Shown: piece by piece, positions 34,779-44,098 of the stretch
How the letters are laid out: each line of letters opens with the position of its first letter
How positions within the stretch are numbered: position 1 is the stretch's first letter
Assembly (NCBI GenBank): GCA_937898415.1
Contig: CALDLA010000009.1
Location: 1 to 64,000 of the forward strand
Direction of reading: 5' to 3'
From: an uncultured Prevotellaceae bacterium
GTDB taxonomy: Bacteria > Bacteroidota > Bacteroidia > Bacteroidales > Bacteroidaceae
DNA length: 64,000 nt
The notes under the pieces: model-generated
Databases searched by the model: none
What the model was told of the DNA's origin: nothing
Seen by the model: only the letters and a program-made list of their open reading frames with translations
Program-made: the position numbers and the translations under genes

Positions 34779-35714
34779 GTGCTTAGACGTTATGCCCTCA
34801 TAGCCGCTGTACTCTCAGCCGTGCTGACAGCACGGGCACAGTACGACCCCGCGTTCAGTCATTACTGGGCGCTGGAGCCTTCGTATAACCCGGCGGCAGT
34901 GGGCAAGGACCCGAAAATGAACGTGGCGGCGGCCTACAATATGACGCTGGTGGGATTCGAGCACAGCCCGAAGACCATGTACATCGGCACCGACATGCCC
35001 GTCAGCCTGTTAGGCAGCATGCACGGTGTGGGCGTGCAGATCATGAACGACGAGATAGGACTCTTCTCGCATAAGCGAGTGAGCGGACAGTACGCCTTCC
35101 GCTTCCGGCTGCTCGGGGGCAAGCTCAGCATCGGCGTACAGGCCGGACTGCTGAGCGAGACGTTCGATGGCTCCGGTGTCGATACGGAACAGGACGGCGA
35201 CGAGGCCTTTTCCAAGGCCGACGTCACCGGAAACGGCTTCGACCTGGGCGGCGGACTCTACTACCAGCACCGCAATTGGTACGTGGGAGCATCGGTGCAG
35301 CACGCCCTGGCGCCTACCATCGACCTGGGTGAAACCAACGAGCTGGAGATAGCCCGTAGTTATTATTTTACGGCTGGATACAATATTCAGCTCAGAAATC
35401 CGTTTCTTATGATACAGACCTCGGTGTTCGGGCGTTCCGACGGCGTTGCCTACAGGGGTGACGTGACGGGGCGCCTGAAGTACACCCACGAGAATAAGGT
35501 GATGTATGCCGGCCTGTCCTACAGTCCCACCAACTCGGTGACGTTGTTGATAGGCGGCTGTTTCCGCGGCATCCTGGTCGGCTACAGCTACGAGGCTTAC
35601 ACCACCGCCATCAACATCGGCAACGGCAGCCACGAGATGTTTGTGGGGTACCAGACGGACATCGACTTCGGGAAAAAAGGCCGGAACAGACATCAAAGTG
35701 TAAGACTATTATAA
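34779..35714 (+). CDS. porP: PorP/SprF-family T9SS outer-membrane protein
   Basis: 311 residues from GTG 34779; no in-frame ATG fits the signal peptide (LRRYALIAAVLSAVLTARAQ). The mature start YDPAFSHYWALEPSYNPAAV is the PorP/SprF signature, followed by a 14-strand-type barrel (FRFRLLGGKLSIGVQAG, GLYYQHRNWYVGASVQHA). In the T9SS, PorP-type proteins help anchor or recognise sorting domains at the cell surface. It is the first gene of the porP-gldKLMN run, 8 bp before gldK. Confidence 0.92.
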   Translation: MLRRYALIAAVLSAVLTARAQYDPAFSHYWALEPSYNPAAVGKDPKMNVAAAYNMTLVGFEHSPKTMYIGTDMPVSLLGSMHGVGVQIMNDEIGLFSHKRVSGQYAFRFRLLGGKLSIGVQAGLLSETFDGSGVDTEQDGDEAFSKADVTGNGFDLGGGLYYQHRNWYVGASVQHALAPTIDLGETNELEIARSYYFTAGYNIQLRNPFLMIQTSVFGRSDGVAYRGDVTGRLKYTHENKVMYAGLSYSPTNSVTLLIGGCFRGILVGYSYEAYTTAINIGNGSHEMFVGYQTDIDFGKKGRNRHQSVRLL

Positions 35715-35721
35715 AAATGAT

Positions 35722-37167
35722 ATGAAAAGACTGACAATAGGATTTTGCGCCATGGCGGTGCTGATGATGAGCAGCTGCTTCGGCAGCAAGGTGTCATCAG
35801 GCGCCGGTGGCGAACTGACAGGATCGGGAGGCCGGGCTTTCTCTGAGCCGGCTCCCTTCGGCATGATACTCGTCAAGCGCGGTCATTTGCGCATGGGTAT
35901 TGACCAGCAGGACTCCCTCTGGGGCAAACAGACACCGGTGCGCGACATCTCGGTGGACGGATTCTGGATGGACGATACGGAGATTACCAACTCTGAGTAC
36001 CGCCAGTTTGTGAACTACGTGCGCGACTCCATCCTTCGTGAGCGCCTGGCCGACCCTAACTACGGCGGCGACGAGTCGTACAAGATTGAAGAAGACAAGA
36101 ACGGCGACCCCGTGAAGCCTCATCTGAATTGGAAGAAGTCGCTGCCGCGTAAGCCCAACGAGGACGAGCTGCGCGCTTTCGAGAGCCTCTACGTCACCAA
36201 CCCCGTGACTGGCGAGAAGATGCTGGACGCCTCGCAGATGAACTACCGCTACGAAATCTACGACTACACGACAGCCGCCCTGCGCCGCAACCGTCTGAAC
36301 CCGGAGGAGCGTAACCTGAACACCGACGTGACCATCGACCCGAACGAAAAGGTGTGGATCTCGAAGGACACCGCCTACATCAACGACGAGGGCAAGATTG
36401 TGCGCGAGACCATCAACCGCGAACTCAGCGGCCCGTGGGACTTCCTGAACACGTACATTATTAATATATACCCCGACACGACGTGCTGGGTGAACGACTT
36501 CCCCAATGCCGACAATGAGGTGTATATGCGCAACTACTTCTCGAACTCCGCCTACAACGACTACCCCGTGGTGGGTGTCACCTGGGAGCAGGCCAACGCC
36601 TTCTGTGCCTGGCGCACGGAGTACCTGCTGAAGGGCCTCGGCCCGGCTGCCCGCTACGTACAGCGCTACCGTCTGCCGACAGAGGCTGAGTGGGAGTATG
36701 CCGCCCGTGGCAAGGACGGCAATGAGTTCCCCTGGGAGAACGAGGACGTGGCCTCAGGCAAGGGCTGCTTCTACGCCAACTTCAAGCCCGACAACGGTAA
36801 CTACACCAAGGACGGTAACCTGATTACCTCGAAGGTGGGCATCTACAGCGCCAACACCAATGGCCTGTACGACATGGCCGGAAATGTGGCCGAGTGGACA
36901 TCGACCATCTACACCGAGGCCGGTGTTGATGCCATGAACGATGTGAACCCGCAACTGCGCTACAATGCGGCCAAGGAAGACCCCTACCGGCTGAAGAAGA
37001 AGTCGGTGCGCGGCGGCTCATGGAAAGACCCTGAGAGCTACATCCGCTCGGCCTGGCGCAGCAGCGAGTTCCAGAACCAGCCCCGCTCCTACATCGGCTT
37101 CCGCTGCGTACGCTCATTAGCCAATACTGTAAGCGAAAAAGCAAAAACCTCAAAGAAAAGAAAATAA
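35722..37167 (+). CDS. gldK: GldK/PorK T9SS ring lipoprotein
   Basis: 481 residues with lipoprotein signal MAVLMMSSC. The body is a formylglycine-generating-enzyme-like (SUMF1) fold: GMILVKRGHLRMG, VDGFWMDDTEITNSEYRQFV, YRLPTEAEWEYAARG, NGLYDMAGNVAEWTS, and the closing RSYIGFRCVRS. In T9SS it forms, with GldN, the periplasmic ring attached to the outer membrane; enzymatic activity is lost in this group. Gene order PKLMN is the standard one. The C-terminus is Lys-rich. Confidence 0.96.
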   Translation: MKRLTIGFCAMAVLMMSSCFGSKVSSGAGGELTGSGGRAFSEPAPFGMILVKRGHLRMGIDQQDSLWGKQTPVRDISVDGFWMDDTEITNSEYRQFVNYVRDSILRERLADPNYGGDESYKIEEDKNGDPVKPHLNWKKSLPRKPNEDELRAFESLYVTNPVTGEKMLDASQMNYRYEIYDYTTAALRRNRLNPEERNLNTDVTIDPNEKVWISKDTAYINDEGKIVRETINRELSGPWDFLNTYIINIYPDTTCWVNDFPNADNEVYMRNYFSNSAYNDYPVVGVTWEQANAFCAWRTEYLLKGLGPAARYVQRYRLPTEAEWEYAARGKDGNEFPWENEDVASGKGCFYANFKPDNGNYTKDGNLITSKVGIYSANTNGLYDMAGNVAEWTSTIYTEAGVDAMNDVNPQLRYNAAKEDPYRLKKKSVRGGSWKDPESYIRSAWRSSEFQNQPRSYIGFRCVRSLANTVSEKAKTSKKRK

Positions 37168-37170
37168 GCC

Positions 37171-38106
37171 ATGACCAGATACAGTAAATTCAATATCATC
37201 TACCGGCTGCAGAAGTGGCTGGATAGTGTCCCCGGACAGACGTTCATGAACTACGCCTACAGCTGGGGTGCCTCCATTGTGATTCTCGGTACGCTCTTCA
37301 AGCTGACCCACCTGCCAGGTGCCAACTTCATGCTGTTCCTCGGCATGGGTACTGAGGTTGTCGTGTTCTTCATCGCGGCCTTCGACCGTCCGTTCGACAA
37401 GACGGCCGACGGCATGGAACTGCCGACGCATGTCAATGAAATCGGAGCGGTGGCTGCTGCAACGGCTGTTCCGCAGCAAGGCGAACAAGCCGAAACGGAC
37501 GGCGAAGGTGCCGTCTATAGCGGCAGTGGCGAGGGCATCGTCTATGGCGGTGGCGGCGGCACGGTGATTGGTGGCGGCGGCGTCATTGGCGGCGGTACGG
37601 TGATTATTGGCGGCGGTGGAGCTGCGACAGCACCTCAGAGCAGCGGACAAGCTGCTGATGCCGGACAGATAGCAGCCTTGGCCGAAGGTGCCGGACAGGC
37701 AGCCGTTGACAGCGAGGCTATCGCAGCCGTTGCCTCGTCGGTAACGACCGTTGCTGGCGGCAGCGTGGCAGCACCTGTACCCGTCAATCCCGAACTGGAA
37801 GAGGCAACCGCCAACTATGTGGACGAGCTGAAGCGCCTGACAGAGATGCTGTCGAAGGTGGCTGAGCAGAGTGAACGCCTGACACGCGACTCGGAGGAGA
37901 TGGAGAACCTGAACCGCACGCTGACGGGCATCTGCAAAATCTACGAGATGCAGCTCAAGGGCGCCAGCCAGCAGATTGGCACCATTGACGAGATTAACGA
38001 GCAGACGCGCAAGATGGCTGACCAGATAGCCGAACTGAACCAAATCTACACCCGCATGATTGAGGCTATGACGGTGAACATGCCCAAGGCCCCAATAACC
38101 CAGTAA
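37171..38106 (+). CDS. gldL: GldL/PorL T9SS inner-membrane motor protein
   Basis: 311 residues. Two transmembrane helices near the N-terminus (NYAYSWGASIVILGTLFKLT and GANFMLFLGMGTEVVVFFIA), which with GldM form the proton-driven rotary motor. The cytoplasmic part ends in a coiled-coil-like stretch (ELKRLTEMLSKVAEQSERLT). Between them lies a Gly/Ala-rich insertion of about 90 residues (YGGGGGTVIGGGGVIGGGTV and on), which makes the protein longer than typical GldL. Starts 3 bp after gldK. Confidence 0.95.
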   Translation: MTRYSKFNIIYRLQKWLDSVPGQTFMNYAYSWGASIVILGTLFKLTHLPGANFMLFLGMGTEVVVFFIAAFDRPFDKTADGMELPTHVNEIGAVAAATAVPQQGEQAETDGEGAVYSGSGEGIVYGGGGGTVIGGGGVIGGGTVIIGGGGAATAPQSSGQAADAGQIAALAEGAGQAAVDSEAIAAVASSVTTVAGGSVAAPVPVNPELEEATANYVDELKRLTEMLSKVAEQSERLTRDSEEMENLNRTLTGICKIYEMQLKGASQQIGTIDEINEQTRKMADQIAELNQIYTRMIEAMTVNMPKAPITQ

Positions 38107-38152
38107 TCCCAGTAGCCCCAGAGGTCCCATTAGCCCCATAAAACAATAACCC
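38107..38152 (+). repeat. Short CCCAGTAG/CCCATTAG-type word repeats between gldL and gldM
   Basis: TCCCAGTAGCCCCAGAGGTC and further CCCATTAGCCCC words fill the gap; similar simple heptamer/octamer words recur at 39739, 42646 and 63633. Confidence 0.55.
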
Positions 38153-39721
38153 ATGGCAATAAAGAAAAGACCGGTATCTCCGCGCCAGAAGATGATCAAC
38201 CTGATGTACGTCGTCTTGATGGCCATGCTTGCCCTGAACGTCTCGAATGAGGTGCTCAATGGCTTCGCCATCGTCGGCGAGAGCATCGGACGGACTACCG
38301 AGAACGCTATCAAGGACAACCAAGCCATCTACGAAGCCTTCGAACAGCAGATGAAAGCCAACCCCCAGAAAGTGAAGGAGTGGTACGACAAGGCTCAGCA
38401 GGTGCGCCAGATGAGCGACTCGCTCTATAACTTTGCCGCCGAACTGAAACTGGCCATCGCCCGCGAGGCCGACGGTGAAGAGGGAGACCCCGAGAACCTG
38501 GAAAACCAGGAAGACCTGGAGGCCTCAAACCAAGTGATGTTAGCCCCAGGACGAGGACGTGGCGATGCGCTGAAGCAGGCTATCGACTCGTACCGTGAAC
38601 GCATTCTGAAGATGATTCCCGACACGGCCAAGCAGCGCAACATTGCCAACGACCTCACCACCGAGGTGTCGGCCAAGAAGCGCACACTCGGCAAGAACTG
38701 GCAGGAGACGCAGTTTGAGTCCATGCCGGCCATCGCTGCCGTCACCATTCTCTCGAAACTGCAGGGCGACGTGCGCAATGCTGAAAAGGAGGTGCTGCAC
38801 ACGCTGGTACAGAACATCGACGTGAAGGATATCCGCGTCAACCTACTGGAGGCATTCGTCATCCCCAACTCTCAGACGGTCGTCCGTGGCGACAAATTCT
38901 CGGCCAAGATTGTGATGGCTGCCGTCGATACGACCCAGGTGCCCGACATCTACATCGGCGGAAAGAAAATGACCCTGCGCGACAATACCTATGAACTGGT
39001 CTGCGGACGCACGGGTGACTTCACCCTGGCCGGATACATTGAGACTGTCAACGGCAACGGCGACAAGATTCGCCGCGACTTCTCGCAGAAGTACACCGTC
39101 GTCGACCCCTCGGCCACCGTCTCGGCTGACCTGATGAACATGCTCTATGCCGGTTACTCGAACCCCATCAGCGTATCGGTGCCGGGCGTACCTCTTAATA
39201 AGATTCAGGCCTCGATGAGCGGCGGAGGAACCCTGCAGCCCACAGGCCCCGGCAAGTATATTGCCCGTCCGTCGAAGGTAGGCGAGAACGTGACCATCAC
39301 TGTCACCTCGACCAACACCGGACGGCCGCAGCAGATGGGACAGTTCACCTTCCGCGTGCGCAAGTTACCCGACCCCACCCCGTTCATCCCTATCCGCGAC
39401 GAGCAGGGCAACCCCTCACGCTTCAAGGGAGGCGGTATGGCGAAGGGTAGTCTGATGGGCATGGAGGGCATTGGTGCCGCCATCGACGACGGTATTCTCG
39501 ACATCGCCTTCAGGGTGGTATCGTTCGAGACGGTATTCTTCGACAACATGGGTAACGCCGTGCCCATGGCCAGCAACGGCGCACAGTTCAGCGACCGCCA
39601 GAAGGACACGTTCCGCAAACTGGCCCGCAACCGCCGCTTCTATATCTCGCGCGTCGTTGCTGTCGGCCCCGACGGCATCCAGCGCACCTTGCAGAACCCG
39701 ATGGAAATCATTGTGAAGTAA
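38153..39721 (+). CDS. gldM: GldM/PorM T9SS motor stalk protein
   Basis: 522 residues. One N-terminal transmembrane helix (INLMYVVLMAMLALNVSNEV) followed by a long periplasmic shaft of four domains: helical first domain, then beta domains (VVRGDKFSAKIVMAAVDTTQ; ISVSVPGVPLNKIQASMSGG; FTFRVRKLPDPTPFIP). GldM spans the periplasm from the GldL motor to the GldK/N ring. Starts 46 bp after gldL. Confidence 0.96.
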   Translation: MAIKKRPVSPRQKMINLMYVVLMAMLALNVSNEVLNGFAIVGESIGRTTENAIKDNQAIYEAFEQQMKANPQKVKEWYDKAQQVRQMSDSLYNFAAELKLAIAREADGEEGDPENLENQEDLEASNQVMLAPGRGRGDALKQAIDSYRERILKMIPDTAKQRNIANDLTTEVSAKKRTLGKNWQETQFESMPAIAAVTILSKLQGDVRNAEKEVLHTLVQNIDVKDIRVNLLEAFVIPNSQTVVRGDKFSAKIVMAAVDTTQVPDIYIGGKKMTLRDNTYELVCGRTGDFTLAGYIETVNGNGDKIRRDFSQKYTVVDPSATVSADLMNMLYAGYSNPISVSVPGVPLNKIQASMSGGGTLQPTGPGKYIARPSKVGENVTITVTSTNTGRPQQMGQFTFRVRKLPDPTPFIPIRDEQGNPSRFKGGGMAKGSLMGMEGIGAAIDDGILDIAFRVVSFETVFFDNMGNAVPMASNGAQFSDRQKDTFRKLARNRRFYISRVVAVGPDGIQRTLQNPMEIIVK

Positions 39722-39738
39722 GCGGCGCTACGCGCCTA

Positions 39739-39764
39739 GTGAGAAGTGAAGAGTGAAAAGTGAA
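39739..39764 (+). repeat. GTGAAGAG-type word repeats between gldM and gldN
   Basis: GTGAGAAGTGAAGAGTGAAA and TGAA words; related TTCACT words also run through the gldN signal-peptide region (about 39855-39874). Confidence 0.5.
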
Positions 39765-39781
39765 ATAATAAGACTGATATA

Positions 39782-40906
39782 ATGGAAAGAAAGGAAATGA
39801 ATAATAAGGGAATATTGAGCAGCCGTTGGATGGTGCTTGTTGCACTATTCGCTATTCACTGTTCACTATTCACTAGCGAAGCGCAAGCGCAGCCTAAAAA
39901 GAGCCGCGTACAGCAAACACAACAGTCTCAGAAGTCCCAGACATCTAAGACATCTCAGACATCCCAGAACAGCAGTATGACGCGCCGTATGCAGATCAGC
40001 TATCCCGTGGCCATCGACATGCCTGAGGACGTGGTATGGCGCCGCGACATCTACCGCGAGATCGACCTCAATGAGGAAGCCAACGCCGGACTGTACTACC
40101 CCGTACAACCGCAGGGCAAGCAGATGAACCTGTTTACCTACATCTTCAAGCTGGCCCAGGGCGGCTACATCCCCATCTACGAATACTCCGTGGCCAATGA
40201 CGGCAACGATGACTTCTCGGACGGAGCCAAGGTGAAGCTGAAGACGGTGCTCGACAACTACCACATCTTCTACGAGGAGCAGGACGGCAAACTGAAGATT
40301 GACAACAGCGACATCCCGTCGCAGGAGGTGATGAAGTACTTCCTGAAGGAGAGTGCCTACTATGACCAGAGCAACGCCACCTTCCACATCAAGCCGCTGG
40401 CTCTCTGTCCCGTAATGATGCGCGAGGACGACTTCGGCGGCGAGGCTGCCCAGTACCCGCTCTTCTGGATTAAGTACAGCGACCTGGAGCCCTACCTGAG
40501 CCGCCAGACCATCATGACGTCCGACGTCAACAACGCTGCCGTCATGTCGATGGACGACTACTTCACCCTGAACAAGTACAAGGGCAAGATCTACAAGACC
40601 AACAACATGCTGGGCAAGACGCTGGCTCAGCTTGCCGGAGGCGACACCGCCAAATACACCAAAGAACAGCAGCGGATAGAGGCTGAACTGGAGGCGTTCA
40701 AGAACAACATCTTCGGCGACAAGCTGAAGCGTGACTCGCTTGACAGCGTGGCCGACACCAAGGCCGGCAAAGCCACCAAGTCAGCCAAGAAGGAGCGCAA
40801 GGCCAAGACCAAGACCGAGAAGGCCAGCCGCCGCACCAAGTCGTCGGCTTCGTCAAGTTCGTCTTCAAGTGCCGCCCGCGTATCCGTACGCCGCCAACGC
40901 CACTAA
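39782..40906 (+). CDS. gldN: GldN/PorN T9SS ring protein
   Basis: 374 residues from ATG 39782. Signal peptide region WMVLVALFAIHCSLFTSEAQ, then a Gln/Ser/Thr/Lys-rich linker, then the GldN fold (VVWRRDIYREIDLNEEANAG, LFTYIFKLAQGGYIPIYEYS, WIKYSDLEPYLSRQTIMTSD). It forms the periplasmic ring with GldK. The C-terminal 60 residues are Lys/Ser/Arg-rich (AKKERKAKTKTEKASRRTK), a tail not needed for the fold. Part of the signal peptide is encoded by TTCACT word repeats. Confidence 0.95.
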   Translation: MERKEMNNKGILSSRWMVLVALFAIHCSLFTSEAQAQPKKSRVQQTQQSQKSQTSKTSQTSQNSSMTRRMQISYPVAIDMPEDVVWRRDIYREIDLNEEANAGLYYPVQPQGKQMNLFTYIFKLAQGGYIPIYEYSVANDGNDDFSDGAKVKLKTVLDNYHIFYEEQDGKLKIDNSDIPSQEVMKYFLKESAYYDQSNATFHIKPLALCPVMMREDDFGGEAAQYPLFWIKYSDLEPYLSRQTIMTSDVNNAAVMSMDDYFTLNKYKGKIYKTNNMLGKTLAQLAGGDTAKYTKEQQRIEAELEAFKNNIFGDKLKRDSLDSVADTKAGKATKSAKKERKAKTKTEKASRRTKSSASSSSSSSAARVSVRRQRH

Positions 40907-40919
40907 GGACTGAGAAGTG

Positions 40920-41543
40920 ATGGGCAGGAAGTGGATCGTTCTCTTGACTGTCATCCTGTGCCAGTCAGTGCAGGCGGGTAAACCTGTGAATTTTGCCCTC
41001 AAGGGAGGACTGGAACTGACAGAAATGACCTTTAGCGGCCACGACCTGGACGACAGCAACAGGGCAGGTTTCTACATCGGCCCCATGCTGGGAATCTCAC
41101 TACCGGTCGTCGGACTGGGCATCGACGTATCGCTCCTCTACAACCAGCGTTCTCTGAAGGTGGACGGTGAACGGCTCAAGCAGAAGAGCCTGTTGATACC
41201 GGCCAACGTGCGCTACGGCATAGACATCGGCGACGCCCTCGGCATCTTCTTCAGCGGCGGCCCTCAGCTGGCCTTCAACGTAGGCAAGGACATCTATTAC
41301 TGGAAGGACGAACAGAAAGACAATCACCAGTACATCCTGCAAAACACGCTCGTCAGTTTCAACTTCGGTGCCGGTGTCCACATCGGACCGCGACTGGAAG
41401 CTGGCATCTACTATAACATTCCCTTGGGCAAGACTGCCGACTTCACATGGGACAAACTGAGCTCGGAACTGAGGGAGACCACCTGGAGCCGCGCCAAATC
41501 GAGAACCAACGTCTGGCACATTGCCGTGGCCTTATACTTCTGA
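40920..41543 (+). CDS. Outer-membrane beta-barrel protein (PorT-like)
   Basis: 207 residues from ATG 40920 (GTG 40917 is in frame just before). Signal peptide (KWIVLLTVILCQSVQA) then a predicted eight-strand barrel with alternating strands (VNFALKGGLELTEMTF, AGFYIGPMLGISLPVVGLGI, SFNFGAGVHIGPRLEAGIYY) and a final strand VWHIAVALYF ending in Phe. It resembles the OMP_b-brl_2/PorT family. Its place directly after gldN suggests a T9SS accessory, possibly PorT itself; that name is not certain. It precedes priA by 6 bp. Confidence 0.8.
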   Translation: MGRKWIVLLTVILCQSVQAGKPVNFALKGGLELTEMTFSGHDLDDSNRAGFYIGPMLGISLPVVGLGIDVSLLYNQRSLKVDGERLKQKSLLIPANVRYGIDIGDALGIFFSGGPQLAFNVGKDIYYWKDEQKDNHQYILQNTLVSFNFGAGVHIGPRLEAGIYYNIPLGKTADFTWDKLSSELRETTWSRAKSRTNVWHIAVALYF

Positions 41544-41549
41544 TACGCC

Positions 41550-43826
41550 TTGAACTTTGCCGACATCATACTGCCCGTGCCGCTCGACGGCACTTTTACC
41601 TACGCCGTACCGTCCCAGTGGCAACAGCAGGCGGCGCCGGGATGCCGTGTACTCGTCCCCTTCGGACGCGGCAAGCAGTATGTCGGACTGATTGCCACCC
41701 TACACGACAACCGTCCCGAGGGCTACGAGGTGAAGGACATCCAGATGCTCATCGACACACAGCCGATATTGCTTCCTGAGCAGTATCGGCTGTGGCAGTG
41801 GATAGCCGACTATTATATGTCGCCCATCGGCGAGGTTTTCAAGGCGGCCCTGCCTGCCGGACTGAAGGCCGAGGACGGCTACCGTCCGAAGACGGAGACC
41901 TACATCCGACTGACTCCCCAGTTCCGCAACGAGCAGTCGCTGCACATCGCCCTCGACATGCTGAAACGGGCACAGAAGCAGCTGGACTGCTTCGTGGAGT
42001 TCCTGACTCTCTCGGGAGCCGACATGAATCCCGAATGCCCGGCCGAAGTCACACGCGAGGAACTGATGAACTCGTCGAACGCCACCCTCCAGACCGTCAC
42101 CATGCTGCAGAAACGCGGCATGCTGGAGACCTATGAGGTGGAGGTGGGCCGACTGAATCACGGCGGCGAGCCACACCCTGAGAATATCAAACGCCTGAGC
42201 GAGGCTCAGGAAACGGCCTACAACCAGATACTGCTGTCGATGATGAAGAAGCAGGTGACATTGCTCCACGGCGTCACCTCCAGTGGCAAGACCGAAATCT
42301 ATATCCACCTCATCCAGCGCGAGATAGAGCAGCACCGGCAGGTGCTCTACCTGCTGCCCGAGATTGCCCTGACCGTACAGATGATGGACCGTCTGCGCCG
42401 CGTCTTCGGCGACCGCTTGGGCATCTATCACTCCAAGTACAGCGATGCCGAGCGGGTGGAAATCTGGCAGAAGCAACTCTCCGGCCATCCTTACGACGTC
42501 ATCCTCGGTGCCCGTTCTGCCGTTTTCCTGCCCTTCCAACGGCTCGGCCTCGTCATCGTCGACGAGGAGCACGAGACCAGCTTCAAGCAGCAGGACCCCA
42601 TGCCCCGCTATCATGCACGCTCAGCAGCCATCATGATGGCAAGTCTCACTCCACCCTCCACCCTCCACCCTCCACGAGTGTTACTCGGCTCCGCCACCCC
42701 CTCGATGGAGTCCTACCACAACGCGATGACGGGCAAGTACGGCTATGTGCAGCTGACGGAGCGCCACCAAGGGCTCGAATTGCCTGAGATACAGGTCGTG
42801 GACATCAAGGACCTGCAGCACCGCAAGATGATGAACGGTCCCTTCTCACCGCTTCTGTTAACACGCATACGCGAGGCGCTGGAACGTGGCGAACAGGCCA
42901 TCCTCTTCCAGAACCGCCGAGGCTACGCCCCGATGTTGGAGTGCAAGTCGTGCGGATGGGTGCCCCACTGCCAGAACTGTGATGTATCGCTGACGCTCCA
43001 CCGACAGATGAACCAGCTGGTCTGCCACTATTGCGGCGCCGTCTATCAGGTGCCCATAGAGTGTCCCAACTGCGGCGACATCCATCTGCAGGCCCACGGC
43101 TATGGTACGGAGAAGATTGAGGCCGACGTACGCGACATTTTCCCTGAAGCCCGCATCAGCCGCATGGACCTCGACACCACCCGTACCCGCAATGCCTACG
43201 AACGGCTCATCAGCGACTTCGCCTCCGGGCGCACCAACCTGCTCATCGGCACCCAGATGATTTCCAAGGGTCTCGACTTCGACCGTGTCAGCATCGTCGG
43301 CATCTTAGATGCTGATAAAATGCTCAACTATCCCGACTTCCGGGCTTACGAGCACGCCTTCATGATGATGTCTCAGGTCAGCGGACGCGCCGGACGCAAA
43401 GGGCGACGCGGACTGGTCATCCTACAGACGCGCCAGCCCCAACTGCCCATCATTCAGCAGATTGTACGCGGTGACTACCCCACCCTCTACCGCACGCTCT
43501 GCACCGAGCGCCAGCAGTTCCACTACCCACCCTTCTACCGACTTATCGACGTCTACCTGAAACACCGCAGCGACGAATTGGTCGAGGTTGCCGCCCAGGA
43601 GCTGGGCTTCCGCCTGCGCCAGTGGTTCGGCGGTCGCGTCCTCGGCCCCGACAAACCCGGCATCTCGCGCGTAAAATCCCTCTGCATCCGCAAACTCGTC
43701 CTCAAATTAGAGAACAGCCTCAACATGGCCGAGGTGCGCCGATACCTGACGCTTGCCCAACAGCAGATGCTCCAGGACAAGCGCTACGCCTCCCTCCAGG
43801 TCTATTACGACGTTGACCCCCTCTGA
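41550..43826 (+). CDS. priA: Primosomal replication protein N' (helicase PriA)
   Basis: 758 residues, TTG start at 41550 matching the family N-terminus (FADIILPVPLDGTFTYAVP). The 3' DNA-binding domain is followed by helicase motifs: Walker A HGVTSSGKTEIYIHL (about residue 240), DEEH box VIVDEEHETSFKQQDPMPRY (about 336), and the eight-cysteine zinc region (CKSCGWVPHCQNCDVSLTLH, CHYCGAVYQVPIECPNCG, about 464-510), then motifs V-VI (GTQMISKGLDFDRVSIVG, VSGRAGRKGRRG). It restarts stalled forks. A CTCCACC tandem repeat (42646-42676) inserts SLTPPSTLHPPR just before the VLLGSATPSMES motif. Confidence 0.96.
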   Translation: MNFADIILPVPLDGTFTYAVPSQWQQQAAPGCRVLVPFGRGKQYVGLIATLHDNRPEGYEVKDIQMLIDTQPILLPEQYRLWQWIADYYMSPIGEVFKAALPAGLKAEDGYRPKTETYIRLTPQFRNEQSLHIALDMLKRAQKQLDCFVEFLTLSGADMNPECPAEVTREELMNSSNATLQTVTMLQKRGMLETYEVEVGRLNHGGEPHPENIKRLSEAQETAYNQILLSMMKKQVTLLHGVTSSGKTEIYIHLIQREIEQHRQVLYLLPEIALTVQMMDRLRRVFGDRLGIYHSKYSDAERVEIWQKQLSGHPYDVILGARSAVFLPFQRLGLVIVDEEHETSFKQQDPMPRYHARSAAIMMASLTPPSTLHPPRVLLGSATPSMESYHNAMTGKYGYVQLTERHQGLELPEIQVVDIKDLQHRKMMNGPFSPLLLTRIREALERGEQAILFQNRRGYAPMLECKSCGWVPHCQNCDVSLTLHRQMNQLVCHYCGAVYQVPIECPNCGDIHLQAHGYGTEKIEADVRDIFPEARISRMDLDTTRTRNAYERLISDFASGRTNLLIGTQMISKGLDFDRVSIVGILDADKMLNYPDFRAYEHAFMMMSQVSGRAGRKGRRGLVILQTRQPQLPIIQQIVRGDYPTLYRTLCTERQQFHYPPFYRLIDVYLKHRSDELVEVAAQELGFRLRQWFGGRVLGPDKPGISRVKSLCIRKLVLKLENSLNMAEVRRYLTLAQQQMLQDKRYASLQVYYDVDPL
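42646..42676 (+). repeat. CTCCACC tandem repeat inside priA
   Basis: Four copies of a 7-bp word (CCCTCCA) in frame, encoding Ser/Thr/Pro/Leu/His residues between conserved helicase motifs. Confidence 0.7.
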
Positions 43827-43834
43827 CAAATTTT

Positions 43835-43890
43835 ACGAAGCCTTCCAACACTTTTTTGGAAGCCATGGAAAAAGTGTTGGATGGCTTCGT
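43835..43890. terminator. Long hairpin after priA
   Basis: ACGAAGCC-T-TCCAACACTTTTT pairs with AAAAAGTGTTGGA-T-GGCTTCGT: 21 paired bases with one T/T mismatch around a 12-nt loop. It starts 8 bp after the priA stop. No clean T-tract follows, so it may be a repeat element rather than a simple terminator. Confidence 0.6.
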
Positions 43891-43951
43891 AGCAAGAAAT
43901 GCGTAGGCAAGCACATTGAACCTATTGTTCTTTCTTGGCATAAAATCGCCT

Positions 43952-43997
43952 TTATTCCGCTATGAAGGGCGAGAAACTATAAGGTTTAGCGGAATAA
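43952..43997. repeat. 11-bp perfect inverted repeat
   Basis: TTATTCCGCTA (43952-43962) and TAGCGGAATAA (43987-43997), 24 bp apart, in the gene-free stretch between priA and the ATPase remnant. Confidence 0.6.
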
Positions 43998-44085
43998 GCT
44001 TTATTTCATTCCGTTTTTAACACTTTGCAGTGTTGATATTACGATTTTTTTAAACTTTGCAGCACGATTGAAAACGAAAGCATTG

Positions 44086-44093
44086 TATATTTG
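44086..44093 (+). promoter_or_regulatory. -7 box TATATTTG of a possible small RNA
   Basis: TATATTTGCAGCC; transcription would start near 44099, only 13 bp before a strong hairpin ending in T8. Confidence 0.55.
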
Positions 44094-44098
44094 CAGCC

